Source: Clostridia bacterium
GTDB lineage: Bacteria > Bacillota > Clostridia > TANB77 > CAG-508
Length of the DNA stretch: 64,000 bases
NCBI GenBank assembly: GCA_900752335.1
Contig: CAADUZ010000024.1
Span: 41,840 to 105,839 of the forward strand
Direction of reading: 5' to 3'
Positions 8,100 through 17,801 of the stretch are shown here, one piece after another. Numbering within the stretch: the first letter of the stretch is position 1; each line of letters opens with the position of its first letter. Under the pieces are notes generated by a model. The model made no database searches. It worked only from the letters and a program-made list of their open reading frames with translations, and was not told the DNA's origin. The position numbers and the translations under genes were made by a program.

Positions 8100-10600
8100 C
8101 TTCGTTTTCTTGTCTTTCGGTATCTTCAGTATCTTCAGTGTTTTCGGTATTTTCGGTGTTTTCACTTTCTGTGTTGTTGTCCCCTGTACTTGGTTCATAT
8201 ATGTCATTTTCTTCTACAGTGTTTTCTGGTATATCGTTTTCTATTATAGTGTTTTCCTCTACCACGTTTTCTACGATTTCATTTTCTATTGTATTTTCTT
8301 CTATTGTATTGTTGTTTACTGTTTCTTCGTCATCTGGATTTAATTCCAAATCTTCTTTGCTATCAACATATACATTTGTTTCGTCTTCTTCTTCGTCGTC
8401 TATATGTGCATTTACTTTACTTCCGCTATGCTTTGTACACTCTTCTGGCTCTGTTCCTTCTAAAAAGTATTCAATATATGTATTGTTGCATCCGCTTCTT
8501 GCAATTTCTCCAGTATCCTCACATATTTCTTCTACCGATATTTTTTTAGGTTGATAAAATCTAGCTCCTGTAAATCCGTCATGTATGCTGCTCATTACAT
8601 TTGCCCACATGATTCCTGCTGGGTTTTGGTTGTTGTAATATATTGTTTCGTTTTGGTCAAAGCCAAACCATGTAACTGCTGTATAATATGGTGTAAAGCC
8701 ACATAGCCATTTGTCATAATTGTCATCCGTAGTTCCTGTTTTAGCAGCTACGTCTATGCTGTGTATTGAGCAATATGTTGCTGTTCCATAGCTTCCATCT
8801 ACTGGCTCTTGTAATAGCTTTTTTAGTACATATGCTACTTGTTCTGAAAATACATTCCTTTTTTCTTGTTTTGTTTTTAATACAGTTTTTCCTGTAACGT
8901 CTACTACTTTTGTGTAAAATGTTGGCTCTATATACCTTCCGTCATTTGCTATTGTGGCATAGGCTGCTGCCATTTCAAGTGGTGTTATTCCATTGTCTAA
9001 CCCTCCTAATGCAAGTGGCAAGCCTTCGTCATTTTCTGTAAGTGAAGTTATACCCATTTTTTCTAAATATGAAATTGATTTTTTAGGTGTAATCTCTTCC
9101 ATCATTTCTACAAATGGAACATTTTGGGAAGATTCTAGCGCTCTTCTTACTGTTATTTTTCCTAAATATCCAGAGTTATTTCCTGGTGCATATCCGTCTT
9201 CAAATGTTTTCTTTTCGTCGTCATAAATCGTTGCACCAGTAAATATTTTTTCATTAATTCCTGGCACTAGCACTGCTAGTGGTTTTATTGCAGAGCCTGT
9301 TTGTCTTTGACTTTGCGTTGCTCTATTTAGTCCTCTAAATGTTTCCTTTTCTCCGTAATCCTCCTGTACAAGCAAGTACTTCTCCTGTTTGGTGGTTTAG
9401 TATAACCATTGCTGCTTGCGAGGTATCTTCTCCATTTTCGGAATACAAGATATATTGGCTTTTTAAAGATTCTTCTTCTACTTTTTCTTGTATGCTTGAA
9501 TCTTGTGTGCTATATATAGTTGAACCTGATAGGTATAAATAATTCTTTGCAAAATCTTCCGAAATGTTTTTCTCTTCTGCTAAATCCTCTATTACTTCAT
9601 TTATTAGTGCATCTGTATGATATGAATAAATGCAATCTCCTGTTTCTATTTCTCCTTCTTCAAAATCAAGTCCATTATTTACTTCATTTACCGCTTCTTC
9701 GTATTCACTATTAGATATTTTGCCTAATTCAAGCATTTTTTGTAGCACTGTTAATGTTCTATCCGAAATATCTTCTTCGTTATCATATCCCTCAAATGGG
9801 TTATAGTAGTTTGGTGAGTTATTTATTCCTGCCAAATATGCACACTCTGCTAAAGACAAATCTTTTACGTCTTTGTCAAAATAGTAATGAGCTCCAGTTT
9901 GCACGCCATACACATTTGGTCCAACATAAATTACGTTTAAATACATTTCCAAAATTTCTTCTTTAGTAAAGTAACTTTCTAGTAGAAATGCCTTCCACCA
10001 TTCCTTTACTTTACGAGTTACAGAGTCTGTATTATCGCCAGTTAAGTTTTTAACTAATTGCTGCGTAATCGTGCTTCCTCCATATGAAGAATTACCAAAA
10101 TGAGTTATATAGTTTAATATTGCTCCGCCAGTTCTTTTTATATCAATTCCATGGTGAGAGTAAAATCGTTCGTCTTCTATTGATACATACGCATCCAGTA
10201 AATTCTGTGGCATTTCTTCTATATCCACTGTCATCTTTTTCTGTTCATTTCCAAGCTCTGCAATTACTTCTCCGTTTTTATCTAAAACAACAGAGTTTTT
10301 ATTTGTAAACATTGCTGTACTTATTTTTTTCCAATTATGGGCTGAAATTCCAAGAAAAATCCCAAGTGCTACTAATAAAATTAGTATAATTATTAAGATA
10401 ACTTTTCTTTTAAAAGCCTTTTTCCTTTTTTTGGCTGCTTTAGAGTTCTTGGTTTCTCTTGCATTTCTGCTTAGCTCACTTTTATTTATTTTATTATACT
10501 GCGCATTATTTCTCTTTGCTGCTTCTCTTCTTTCTTTGTCTTGCTTCATTTTTAGCACAGATTTAGGAATTTCCTCTTCTTCGTTTCTTACTCTTCTCAA
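8089..10600 (-). CDS. pbpA: Bifunctional penicillin-binding protein 1A, read through a CGG +1 shift
   Basis: This is a class A PBP that polymerises glycan strands and cross-links them at the membrane. The start is TTG 10600 behind AGGAGA. A basic cytoplasmic tail leads into a membrane helix near residues 68-90, then the GT51 domain with EDERFYSHHGID (catalytic Glu), then the transpeptidase with GSAIKPL (active Ser), SSQN and AKTGTTD. The tail is a long Glu/Asn/Thr-rich run. The open frame stops at 9335 and continues in the next frame: GGL, CGG, then AGAAAA. Skipping the C at 9355 gives GGLGEKETFRGLNRATQS, the normal family sequence. The span is 3 x 837 + 1 bases, giving 836 residues. The gene name is by family only. 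Confidence 0.9.
9353..9355 (-). other. Proposed +1 recoding site 1 (PBP1A codon 416)
   Basis: The minus strand reads GGA GGA TTA CGG AGA in the upstream frame. The family sequence needs GGA GGA TTA GGA GAA. AGGAGG lies 4 bases before the CGG and resembles an internal Shine-Dalgarno stimulator. Confidence 0.8.
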
Positions 10601-10670
10601 AACTATTCTCCTATCATAATATTTTATTTCTTTACATATTTTATACCGAATTTTAGTTTTTAGCAATAGC

Positions 10671-11201
10671 TTAATATATTTCCTCTATATCTATACGTGC
10701 ATTTGTATATTCTACTTCTTCTAATGATAGCCCATTAAGCTGTAATATATCTCCTGCAGTTAACTCAAGTATAACTGTAGCAGTTAGAGTATATCTATTA
10801 TTTGCAATGCTTCCTTGTAGTACTGGTCCTTCGTTTAGTGTTTCTAGTATTGGCACAGTGTTTACAGCTAGAATTGCATTAAAATTAAATGTTCCTGTTT
10901 GAGTTGCCACTCCTGTTAATTGATATGAAATTTGATATATTCCATCTTTATTTATCATAATCTCGCTAGAACCTGGCGTGTGCGATAAAGCATCTCCTAC
11001 TGCAATTTGATTTTGACTAAAATTAATTATTGCATTACCTGTTTGTGTATTATCTCCACTTTGTGCAGTAGCTACAAGTATACTTTTATCTTGACTCATA
11101 TTATTTCCCATGCATATACATATTATAGATATGAATATTATGAAGAATATACTAAAAATTAGTGTTAATTTTAAAGCTTTGCATTTATTTTCATAACACA
11201 T
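10671..11201 (-). CDS. Exported jelly-roll protein resembling the BclA C-terminal domain
   Basis: The 176-residue protein has an N-terminal membrane or signal segment (about residues 11-31). A beta-rich domain follows, like the TNF/C1q-type trimeric head of BclA exosporium proteins: FSQNQIAVGDALSH, GIYQISYQLTG, FNFNAILAVN, LTAGDILQLNGLS. The collagen-like GXX stalk that normally precedes this domain is absent. A surface or spore-coat location is inferred. It lies 105 bases after the ClpX-like gene, behind two terminator hairpins, and starts at an ATG with GGAGGAA. Confidence 0.65.
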   Translation of the reverse strand: MCYENKCKALKLTLIFSIFFIIFISIICICMGNNMSQDKSILVATAQSGDNTQTGNAIINFSQNQIAVGDALSHTPGSSEIMINKDGIYQISYQLTGVATQTGTFNFNAILAVNTVPILETLNEGPVLQGSIANNRYTLTATVILELTAGDILQLNGLSLEEVEYTNARIDIEEIY

Positions 11202-11235
11202 AAATTATTCCTCCTTTCATAATATATAATATGAA

Positions 11236-11300
11236 AAAAGCAAAGCTATGGATATTCCCCATAACTCTGCTTTTATAGAACTTCTACTAGAAGTTCTATA
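11236..11300 (-). terminator. Double hairpin terminator after the ClpX-like gene
   Basis: A perfect 12-bp hairpin with a 3-nt loop (11274-11300) is followed by a 16-bp stem with two G-U pairs (11236-11251 with 11259-11274) and then TTTTTT on the minus strand. Confidence 0.85.
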
Positions 11301-11306
11301 CGCCTA

Positions 11307-12353
11307 CTACGATAATTGATACTTGGTGTTATCATGCACGAGTTCAAGTGTCAGCCTACATTTGGAATACTTCCCAGGATGAGCCATAACATTGTAAATT
11401 ATGTCTTCAAACATATAATTTACTGTATTGCTCAATTCTCTTGCACCAGTGTCCAGTTTCAAGGAACTTGCTGCAATTTCCTCGAAGATTTTTCCATCAT
11501 ACTGTAAGCTTATTCCGGCATCTCTTAACTCTCTTTGGTATCTTCTGAAGATAGAGAGTTTAGATTTCTTTAAGATTTGAACTAAATCCTCCTTTTCGAG
11601 TGGATTCATCTCCACAATAGTGTCAATTCTTCCTACAAACTCTTCCGGCAGTCCGTACTGAACCAAGTCTTCTTTGGTGTATCTAGTGCTTTCTGCAGTT
11701 TGTGCTTGCGAGCTGCTAAAGCCGATTTGGTTCTGTCCCAGCCTTTTCTTTCTGATTTTGTCTATTCCAGAAAAAGCTCCGCAGAATACAATAATCAAGC
11801 CGCTCGTGTCAAACACTTCTTCAGAAACCAAGTTGTATTTAGCACCTTCTACGATTTTTAAAAGGCTCTTCAAAACTTCAACACCCGATACGTCACTTGA
11901 GTCAGTGCCAGCTTTTTTGTCAATTTCATCTATTATTAGCATGCCGTGCTGTGCCTTTTCCAAGTCATAGTCAGCTGCTTCTAATAGATTTTCGAGCATA
12001 TCCTCCACGTCGCCACCATAGTAACCTTCTTTTGTGTACTTTGTGGCATCTTCAATAGTGTAGGGTATACGTAGCCTCTTGGCAATTTGTTTGAACGTTT
12101 CTGTTTTACCAGTCCCGCTCTTTCCCATTACCAAGATATTGGTTTTAATTGACTTCAGGTAAATAGCTCTATAGATAGCAGTTATAATTTTTCTAACTGC
12201 AGTATCTTGACCTATGATATACTGCCGTACATTGTTTTCCATATTTTGAATTGGTGGAATGCTTCTTCTTTTTTTGCCTTTGTTAGCTCCTTTCTTAAAT
12301 TGTTTCATGCCTCCCGAATCTTGTAATTCTCTCTTTTTTCCCCGTGTTTCCAT
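11307..12353 (-). CDS. ClpX-like AAA+ unfoldase lacking the zinc-binding domain
   Basis: The 348-residue protein carries the ClpX AAA+ core: Walker A GKSGTGKTET (about residues 77-86), Walker B MLIIDEIDKKA, sensor and Arg-finger region EFVGRIDTIVEMN, and a QIGFSSS segment matching the IGF loop that docks on ClpP. The N-terminal Cys4 zinc domain of true ClpX is missing; a short basic tail takes its place. It is probably an accessory unfoldase with its own substrates. The start METR has AAAGGAG at good spacing. Codon 4 is CGG, the only in-frame CGG in an uninterrupted gene here. Base use looks more GC-rich than in neighbouring genes, so transfer is possible. A later ATG at 12308 avoids the CGG but has poor site spacing. 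Confidence 0.85.
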   Translation of the reverse strand: METRGKKRELQDSGGMKQFKKGANKGKKRRSIPPIQNMENNVRQYIIGQDTAVRKIITAIYRAIYLKSIKTNILVMGKSGTGKTETFKQIAKRLRIPYTIEDATKYTKEGYYGGDVEDMLENLLEAADYDLEKAQHGMLIIDEIDKKAGTDSSDVSGVEVLKSLLKIVEGAKYNLVSEEVFDTSGLIIVFCGAFSGIDKIRKKRLGQNQIGFSSSQAQTAESTRYTKEDLVQYGLPEEFVGRIDTIVEMNPLEKEDLVQILKKSKLSIFRRYQRELRDAGISLQYDGKIFEEIAASSLKLDTGARELSNTVNYMFEDIIYNVMAHPGKYSKCRLTLELVHDNTKYQLS

Positions 12354-12455
12354 AGGCGTCTACTCCTTTCTATTTAGAGAAGAATTTGTATACAAGAATA
12401 TGCGACTATTATATCACGTTTTTACCCGGTTTGTAAATATATTATGACAACAACT

Positions 12456-13118
12456 TCATATAATCATTCCGCTTCCATAATCATATATGTCTAACCCTTT
12501 GAAACTAACTAATTCTAAATTATATCTATTTAAATGTTCCATTATTTTTTCTTTATTTTTCAAATTATCTATATCTCCAAATAATACAAATTTATTGTCA
12601 AATACTAATGTTGCGCCTCCTATAAATCCGTGCATTTGTGATAATGTTCCATCTCTTTTTAGTAATTTTATATTCTCTTCTTCTATGTATAATGCATCCA
12701 CATTGGCTTTTTTTAATTCTTCATATATGCTTTTATCTGTAGTAATACACGAATTATCGCTTGTTACTGCTACAGAACATTTTACATACCCCTGCTTTAC
12801 AAGCACATTTGGTTTGATGCTTGCATCTACATATTTACTTCCTATTATTTTATCTCCTATTTGGCATGCATTATATAATACGTCATTTGGGTATTTGCCT
12901 CGTACCTCTTTTTTGCCTGTCACTGCATTTGGTATATGAAGCGGTGCATTTGGCGCTTCAATTATGCTTCCATTTATTCTTGTATAAAATATATCGCTAT
13001 GCCCCGATATTTCTTCATACACGTCATTTGATAGCGGTAATTTTATAACGTCGAAATATTTTTTAAAAAATTCTAATTCCGTATCTCTTATTCTCTCATC
13101 TATTATTAATTTTTTCAT
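12456..13118 (-). CDS. Uncharacterised protein resembling the DUF6873 GME-fold family
   Basis: The 220-residue soluble protein begins MKKLIIDERI and contains GHSDIFYTRING, QGYVKCSVAVTSDNSCITTD and GFIGGATLVFDNK. These recall the pentein/GME-fold DUF6873 family of clostridia, but I am recalling the family from memory and the match is not verified. Glu, Asp and Cys residues placed as in amidinotransferase-like folds are suggestive only. It starts 25 bases after a palindromic repeat element. Confidence 0.55.
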   Translation of the reverse strand: MKKLIIDERIRDTELEFFKKYFDVIKLPLSNDVYEEISGHSDIFYTRINGSIIEAPNAPLHIPNAVTGKKEVRGKYPNDVLYNACQIGDKIIGSKYVDASIKPNVLVKQGYVKCSVAVTSDNSCITTDKSIYEELKKANVDALYIEEENIKLLKRDGTLSQMHGFIGGATLVFDNKFVLFGDIDNLKNKEKIMEHLNRYNLELVSFKGLDIYDYGSGMII

Positions 13119-13143
13119 TTACTTTTTCACTTTCTTTCTTTTT

Positions 13144-13275
13144 GGAACAAGGGGACACACATTTTGTTCCAATTTTGAAACAAAGGGACAGACATTAATA
13201 AATTCTGATAATTTTAATTTACCATATCCGTCCCCAATTTTCTTTTTTGGAACAAAATGTGTGTCCCCTTGTTCC
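13144..13275. repeat. Nested palindromic element A, GGGGACACACA family
   Basis: Two 27-bp arms (13144-13170 and 13249-13275) are exact reverse complements. Each arm is itself a small hairpin (GGAACAA ... TTGTTCC). Between them sits a weaker inner pair around GGGACAGACAT. It begins 9 bases after the stop of the alarmone synthetase gene. Related copies lie at 53371-53502 and 56514-56573. Confidence 0.9.
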
Positions 13276-13283
13276 AGTTTTTG

Positions 13284-14012
13284 CTAAATCCCAGCTTTTT
13301 CTGCTATCATAAATCCAGCATAAACAGTAGAGTATTCTGCCGTTATTTCTTTTAGTAATTCCTTTTCCTCTTCCATTAGTGCTTTTCCTAAATTAGACAT
13401 TTTCTTGTCTAGCTTTTGTGTCATTTTTGCACAGTCTTTTAGTTCTTTTTGTATGTTTTTTGGTACTTGCTTATCATATTTATAGTTTATTTTATGTTCC
13501 AAGCTTGCCCAAAAGTCCATTGCCATTGTTCGTATCTGTATTTCTACTTTTACGTCTATTGTTCCTATCGATAGGCTAACTGGAACAGATACTATTAAAT
13601 GGTAGCTTGAATATCCACTTTCTTTTGGAGATTGCACATAGTCTTTTTTCTTTATAATAGTGATGCCCGGCATATTTTCAATCATTTCTACTATTTTATA
13701 TATGTCTGGTATAAATGAGCATATTATTCTCATTCCCGCTATATCGTTAATTGTTTTTATTAAGTTTTCATAGTTTAGTTCCAAGCCTTTTTTCTTTAAT
13801 TTCTTTACTATGCTTTCTTTACTTTTTATTCTGCTACTTGTATGTTCTATCGGATTATACTTATGTAATACTTTAAATTCTTCACTTATTGTATTTATTT
13901 TTCCCTCTATTTGTTGTAGTGCTGCTGTATACATGAATGTGAGTCTTTTATATTCCATATCCTCTTGCAGGCTATTTTCTTTTTTTACTACTTGATTTTC
14001 TATAGTAATCAA
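13284..14012 (-). CDS. Small alarmone synthetase ((p)ppGpp synthetase, RelQ/YjbM type)
   Basis: The product of about 242 residues has only the synthetase domain of the RelA/SpoT family: SRIKSKESIVKKL, NDIAGMRIICSFIPDIYKIVE, GYSSYHLIVSVPV, KVEIQIRTMAMDFWASLEHKINYKY. No hydrolase, TGS or ACT domain is present. These enzymes make (p)ppGpp from ATP and GDP or GTP under envelope stress. The start is uncertain: the TTG at 14012 sits directly against AAAGGAG, and an ATG further in (MEYKRLTF) is possible. Confidence 0.9.
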   Translation of the reverse strand: MITIENQVVKKENSLQEDMEYKRLTFMYTAALQQIEGKINTISEEFKVLHKYNPIEHTSSRIKSKESIVKKLKKKGLELNYENLIKTINDIAGMRIICSFIPDIYKIVEMIENMPGITIIKKKDYVQSPKESGYSSYHLIVSVPVSLSIGTIDVKVEIQIRTMAMDFWASLEHKINYKYDKQVPKNIQKELKDCAKMTQKLDKKMSNLGKALMEEEKELLKEITAEYSTVYAGFMIAEKAGI

Positions 14013-14096
14013 CTCCTTTGTATGTTCTTTGTATATTTATACACTACATTTGTGTCCAATATGTGTAATTTTACTGTTAATTTAAAGTTTTATTTT

Positions 14097-15272
14097 TTAA
14101 AATTCATCTTCCAAATGTTTTTCTTTTAGCTTTTTATTTGTACTTTCTTGCGTGATTGCATATATTATTGAAACTACTGGTAGACCAATTATCATTCCCA
14201 TTATTCCAAATAAACTTCCACCTATTGTAATTGCAACTAATACCCAAATGCTTGGAAGTCCCATATTTTTTCCTACTACATGAGGATAGATTAGGTTTCC
14301 TTCTACTTGCTGTAGTACTATTATGAATATTATAAAGATTAATGCTTTAATTGGATCTACTGCAACTATTAATATTGCTCCTATAAATCCACCTATGAAT
14401 GCTCCAACTATTGGTATAAATGCCGTTATTGCAGTTAGTGCTCCGATTGGCCCTGCATAAGGGATTCCTAGTATTAGCATTCCTATTGCACATAGTGAGC
14501 CTAGTATTACTGCTTCTTTTGCTTGACCTGTTAAGAAATTTCTAAATGAATCTCTTGCAAGTCTTGCTACTTTCAGTACATAATCTGCTTTTTCTTTGTC
14601 TATTCTAGCATACACAAATTTCTTTGCCTCTTTTTTTAGGTCTTCTTTATTTAATAATATGTATACAGAGAAAATTATTGCTATAAAGAAGTTTATTACA
14701 TTAGAAATAAGGCTAGAAATTTGATTTATCGTTATATTTAATACGTCCTTTGATAAATTCATTATTCCGTTTTTCAATGCTTCTGTATCTATTTCTATGT
14801 TTTGTATAAAAATATTAGCTTCTGGAAATTTTTCAGTAATTTCAATAGCTAAATTTTGTAAGCTTTGTAAATAGTTTGGAATATTGCTAATTAAATTTCT
14901 AATAACGTCTATAAATTGTGGGATTATTAATAATAGTATAATGGTTATTATTGCCACAATAGTTATTATTGATAGAATTATGGCAAAAGCTCTATCAAAT
15001 TTGCTTTTCTTTTCTACTTTTTTTGTGCTGTCTTTTCTTTTATTTTTAGTATTTTTTCTTTGTCCTATCTTAAATAATTTATTTTCATACAGTGTCATAA
15101 AAATGTTTAGTATAAATGCTATTGCAAGCCCCCATATAAATGGCGAGATAATATTAAAAAATGATAATCCTGCATCCCATACAAATTTTATATTAAATAG
15201 GGCTACTAATAAGATTATAGCAATTATCACTATTTTTAATATTTGCTTTGTATTTTCTTTGTCCAACTTCAT
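14097..15272 (-). CDS. AI-2E family transporter-like membrane protein
   Basis: I start at ATG 15272, behind GGAGGAAAAT; the frame upstream is open but lacks a site. The product of about 391 residues has the PF01594 topology: two N-terminal helices, a helix near residue 100, an amphipathic extracytoplasmic region, and a C-terminal bundle with GPIGALTAITAFIPIVGAFIGGF and EGNLIYPHVVGKNMGLPSIWVL, a family hallmark. Members are linked to quorum signal export or Na+/H+ exchange, but the substrate is not predictable. Confidence 0.9.
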   Translation of the reverse strand: MKLDKENTKQILKIVIIAIILLVALFNIKFVWDAGLSFFNIISPFIWGLAIAFILNIFMTLYENKLFKIGQRKNTKNKRKDSTKKVEKKSKFDRAFAIILSIITIVAIITIILLLIIPQFIDVIRNLISNIPNYLQSLQNLAIEITEKFPEANIFIQNIEIDTEALKNGIMNLSKDVLNITINQISSLISNVINFFIAIIFSVYILLNKEDLKKEAKKFVYARIDKEKADYVLKVARLARDSFRNFLTGQAKEAVILGSLCAIGMLILGIPYAGPIGALTAITAFIPIVGAFIGGFIGAILIVAVDPIKALIFIIFIIVLQQVEGNLIYPHVVGKNMGLPSIWVLVAITIGGSLFGIMGMIIGLPVVSIIYAITQESTNKKLKEKHLEDEF

Positions 15273-15356
15273 ATTTTCCTCCAAAAATAAATTTTCTTGC
15301 AGATTTTGCATTAAAATCCACAAGAAAATTATACCATATTAGTTATATAATAGCAA

Positions 15357-17564
15357 TTAAATCTTTTTTAATCTCAAGCTGTTTAGTGTAACTGTCAAAC
15401 TGCTTAATGTCATTGCGATTGATGCAAACATTGGGTTCATTGTAATTCCAAATGGACTAAATATACCTACTGCTATTGGTATCATACAAACATTATAGAA
15501 AAATGCCCAAAATAAATTCTGTTTAATATTTCTAATCGTTTTTTTGCTTATATACATAAGTTCATTTATTTTTCTTAAATCGTCATTCATAAGCACTATG
15601 TCGCTGCTATCCATTGCTATGTCTGTTCCTCCACCTACTGCCACACCTATATCTGCAGTAACTAAACTAACACTGTCGTTTATTCCATCTCCACACATCA
15701 TTACTAAACCATTTTGTTTTAGTTCTTTTATTTTTTCTGCTTTTTCTTTTGGAAGCACGTTTGATATAACATGTGCTATTCCTATTTTATCTGCTATTGT
15801 TTTGGCTGTTTTTTCGTTATCCCCTGTAAGCATTACAACTTCTATCTCTTGTTTTTTTAGTGTTTCTACTACTTCTATAGCATGTTCTTTTATTGTGTCC
15901 TTTACACCTATTAGGGCTATTAGCACATTTTCTTCTGATGCAAATAATATGCTGTTACCATCTTTTTCTAGTTCTTCTTCATTTCTTAATGCCCTTGATA
16001 TATCCACATTGTTTTCCTTCATAAGTTTACTATTTCCAATTAGATAGCTTTTTCCTTGGTACTGTGCTTTTACACCATAGCCAGGTATATTTGTAAATTC
16101 TTCTACTTCTTCTAGTTGCAAGTTATTATCTGCAGCATAATTTACTATTCCTTTTGCTATAGGGTGCTCTGATTTGTTTTCTATGCTTGCAATTATTTTT
16201 AATAAATTATTATTATCTATTTTCTCGTCAGTATAGTTGTATATTTTGCTTACGCCCAATTTGCCATTTGTAAGTGTACCTGTTTTGTCAAACACTACCG
16301 TTTTTACTTTGTGCGAATTTTCTAGTCCTTCACTATTTTTTATTAAAATTCCTCTTTTACTTGCTTCTCCTGACGATATAACTATTGCAAGTGGTGTTGC
16401 TAATCCCAAACTGCAAGGGCAAGCAACTACAAGTACGGTTACAAATGTGTTTATTACAAATGAAATATCTTTCCCAAGAGCTAGCCAAATTACAGCTGAA
16501 ACTATAGCTATAGCTATTATAGTTGGCACAAAGTATCCGCTTATTTTATCTGCAATTTTAGCTATTGGTGCTTTTGTATTAGTTGCTTCTACAACCATTC
16601 GCACAATTTCGGATACAGTTGATTCTTTGCCTATTTTTTCTGCTTTATACTTTATTGTGCCTTCATAGTTTATACTGCCCGCAACTACTTTATTTCCTAT
16701 TTCTTTTTTAGCTGGTACACTTTCCCCAGTAATAAATGATTCGTCTATATGGGTTGAACCTTCTACAATTTCTCCATCTACCGCAATTTTTTCTCCAGGC
16801 CTACAAAGCGCTATATCTTCCTTATTTATTTCGTCAAGCGTTACTTCTATTTCTTTCCCATCTTTTATAACAGTAGCTTTGTTTGGGGTAATCATCATTA
16901 AACTTTGTATTGCTTCTTTTGTTTTATCTTTATTTCTCTCTTCTATAAATCTACCTATGTTTATGAAAAATAGAATTATAACGACAGATTCATAGTACAA
17001 ATGCCCTACATATTCTGTTTTTCCTTTTATTATCATATATGTATTATACATACTATAAAGCAAACTGCTAAACACGCCTAGCATTACAAGTGTGTCCATA
17101 TTTGCAGTTCTATGTATTAAATTTTTGAATCCGTTTTTTATAATATTTCTACCTAAAAATATAGATATAATGCTTAATATTAAAAGCGAAATAGTATAGT
17201 TTACTGGATATGTATGCATGCTTAAAAATGGGATTTCTGGTAATCCTATCATATGTGCCATAGCTATGTATAAAGTTATAACTGCAATAATTCCAAAACC
17301 TATTAATTTGTACTTTTCCCTTGATTTTTTCTTTTCTTCTTTTTGCAAATTATCAATACCTAAACTTTCGAATCCAGCTTTTTGTACAAATTTCTCTATT
17401 TGCGGAATGTCTAGCTTTTTCTCGTCATATTCCACACTTGCATTATTCATTACCAAGTTTACTGTAGCATTTATTATTCCATCTTGTTTATTTAGGTATT
17501 TTTCTAGTCCACTAGAACATGCACTACAAGTCATTCCATCTATTTTTAGTAAAACTTTTTTCAT
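15357..17564 (-). CDS. copA: Copper-translocating P1B-type ATPase
   Basis: The 735-residue protein has one N-terminal heavy-metal domain (GMTCSACS), eight membrane helices, the CPCSLG transport motif, TGESVPAKK, the phosphorylation site DKTGTLT, SEHPIAKG and GDGINDS. CPC with an adjacent CxxC chaperone indicates Cu(I) export. It follows the chaperone gene by 10 bases, so the two form an operon. No CsoR or CopY regulator is adjacent. Confidence 0.95.
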   Translation of the reverse strand: MKKVLLKIDGMTCSACSSGLEKYLNKQDGIINATVNLVMNNASVEYDEKKLDIPQIEKFVQKAGFESLGIDNLQKEEKKKSREKYKLIGFGIIAVITLYIAMAHMIGLPEIPFLSMHTYPVNYTISLLILSIISIFLGRNIIKNGFKNLIHRTANMDTLVMLGVFSSLLYSMYNTYMIIKGKTEYVGHLYYESVVIILFFINIGRFIEERNKDKTKEAIQSLMMITPNKATVIKDGKEIEVTLDEINKEDIALCRPGEKIAVDGEIVEGSTHIDESFITGESVPAKKEIGNKVVAGSINYEGTIKYKAEKIGKESTVSEIVRMVVEATNTKAPIAKIADKISGYFVPTIIAIAIVSAVIWLALGKDISFVINTFVTVLVVACPCSLGLATPLAIVISSGEASKRGILIKNSEGLENSHKVKTVVFDKTGTLTNGKLGVSKIYNYTDEKIDNNNLLKIIASIENKSEHPIAKGIVNYAADNNLQLEEVEEFTNIPGYGVKAQYQGKSYLIGNSKLMKENNVDISRALRNEEELEKDGNSILFASEENVLIALIGVKDTIKEHAIEVVETLKKQEIEVVMLTGDNEKTAKTIADKIGIAHVISNVLPKEKAEKIKELKQNGLVMMCGDGINDSVSLVTADIGVAVGGGTDIAMDSSDIVLMNDDLRKINELMYISKKTIRNIKQNLFWAFFYNVCMIPIAVGIFSPFGITMNPMFASIAMTLSSLTVTLNSLRLKKI

Positions 17565-17574
17565 ACATTACCTC

Positions 17575-17784
17575 TTATTCTTCTGCTTCAAAGCCTGTAT
17601 CTTCTATTGCTTCTTTTATTTCTGCTATGTTTGTTTTTCCATCTTCATATTCTATATTAGCTTTTGCATTTTCAAAACTAACCTCTGCTTTTGTAACTCC
17701 ATCTTGATTATTTAAAACCTTTTCTAGTCTTGTACTACAACCTGTGCAGTGCATTCCTTTTATTTTCAACTCTACTTTTTCCAT
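17575..17784 (-). CDS. copZ: Copper chaperone with heavy-metal-associated domain
   Basis: The 69-residue protein is a single HMA domain with the copper site GMHCTGCS near residues 10-17. I place the start at ATG 17784, behind GGAGGGATATATT, rather than at the upstream MEGYI extension. It delivers Cu(I) to the CopA ATPase encoded 10 bases downstream. Confidence 0.9.
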   Translation of the reverse strand: MEKVELKIKGMHCTGCSTRLEKVLNNQDGVTKAEVSFENAKANIEYEDGKTNIAEIKEAIEDTGFEAEE

Positions 17785-17801
17785 AATATATCCCTCCATT
17801 T

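Noticed and set aside
9340..9375. A prfB-type signal (internal Shine-Dalgarno plus stop codon) as the common cause
   Set aside because: Only the PBP1A and membrane-paralogue sites have a Shine-Dalgarno-like run nearby, and no site has a stop codon at the shift point.
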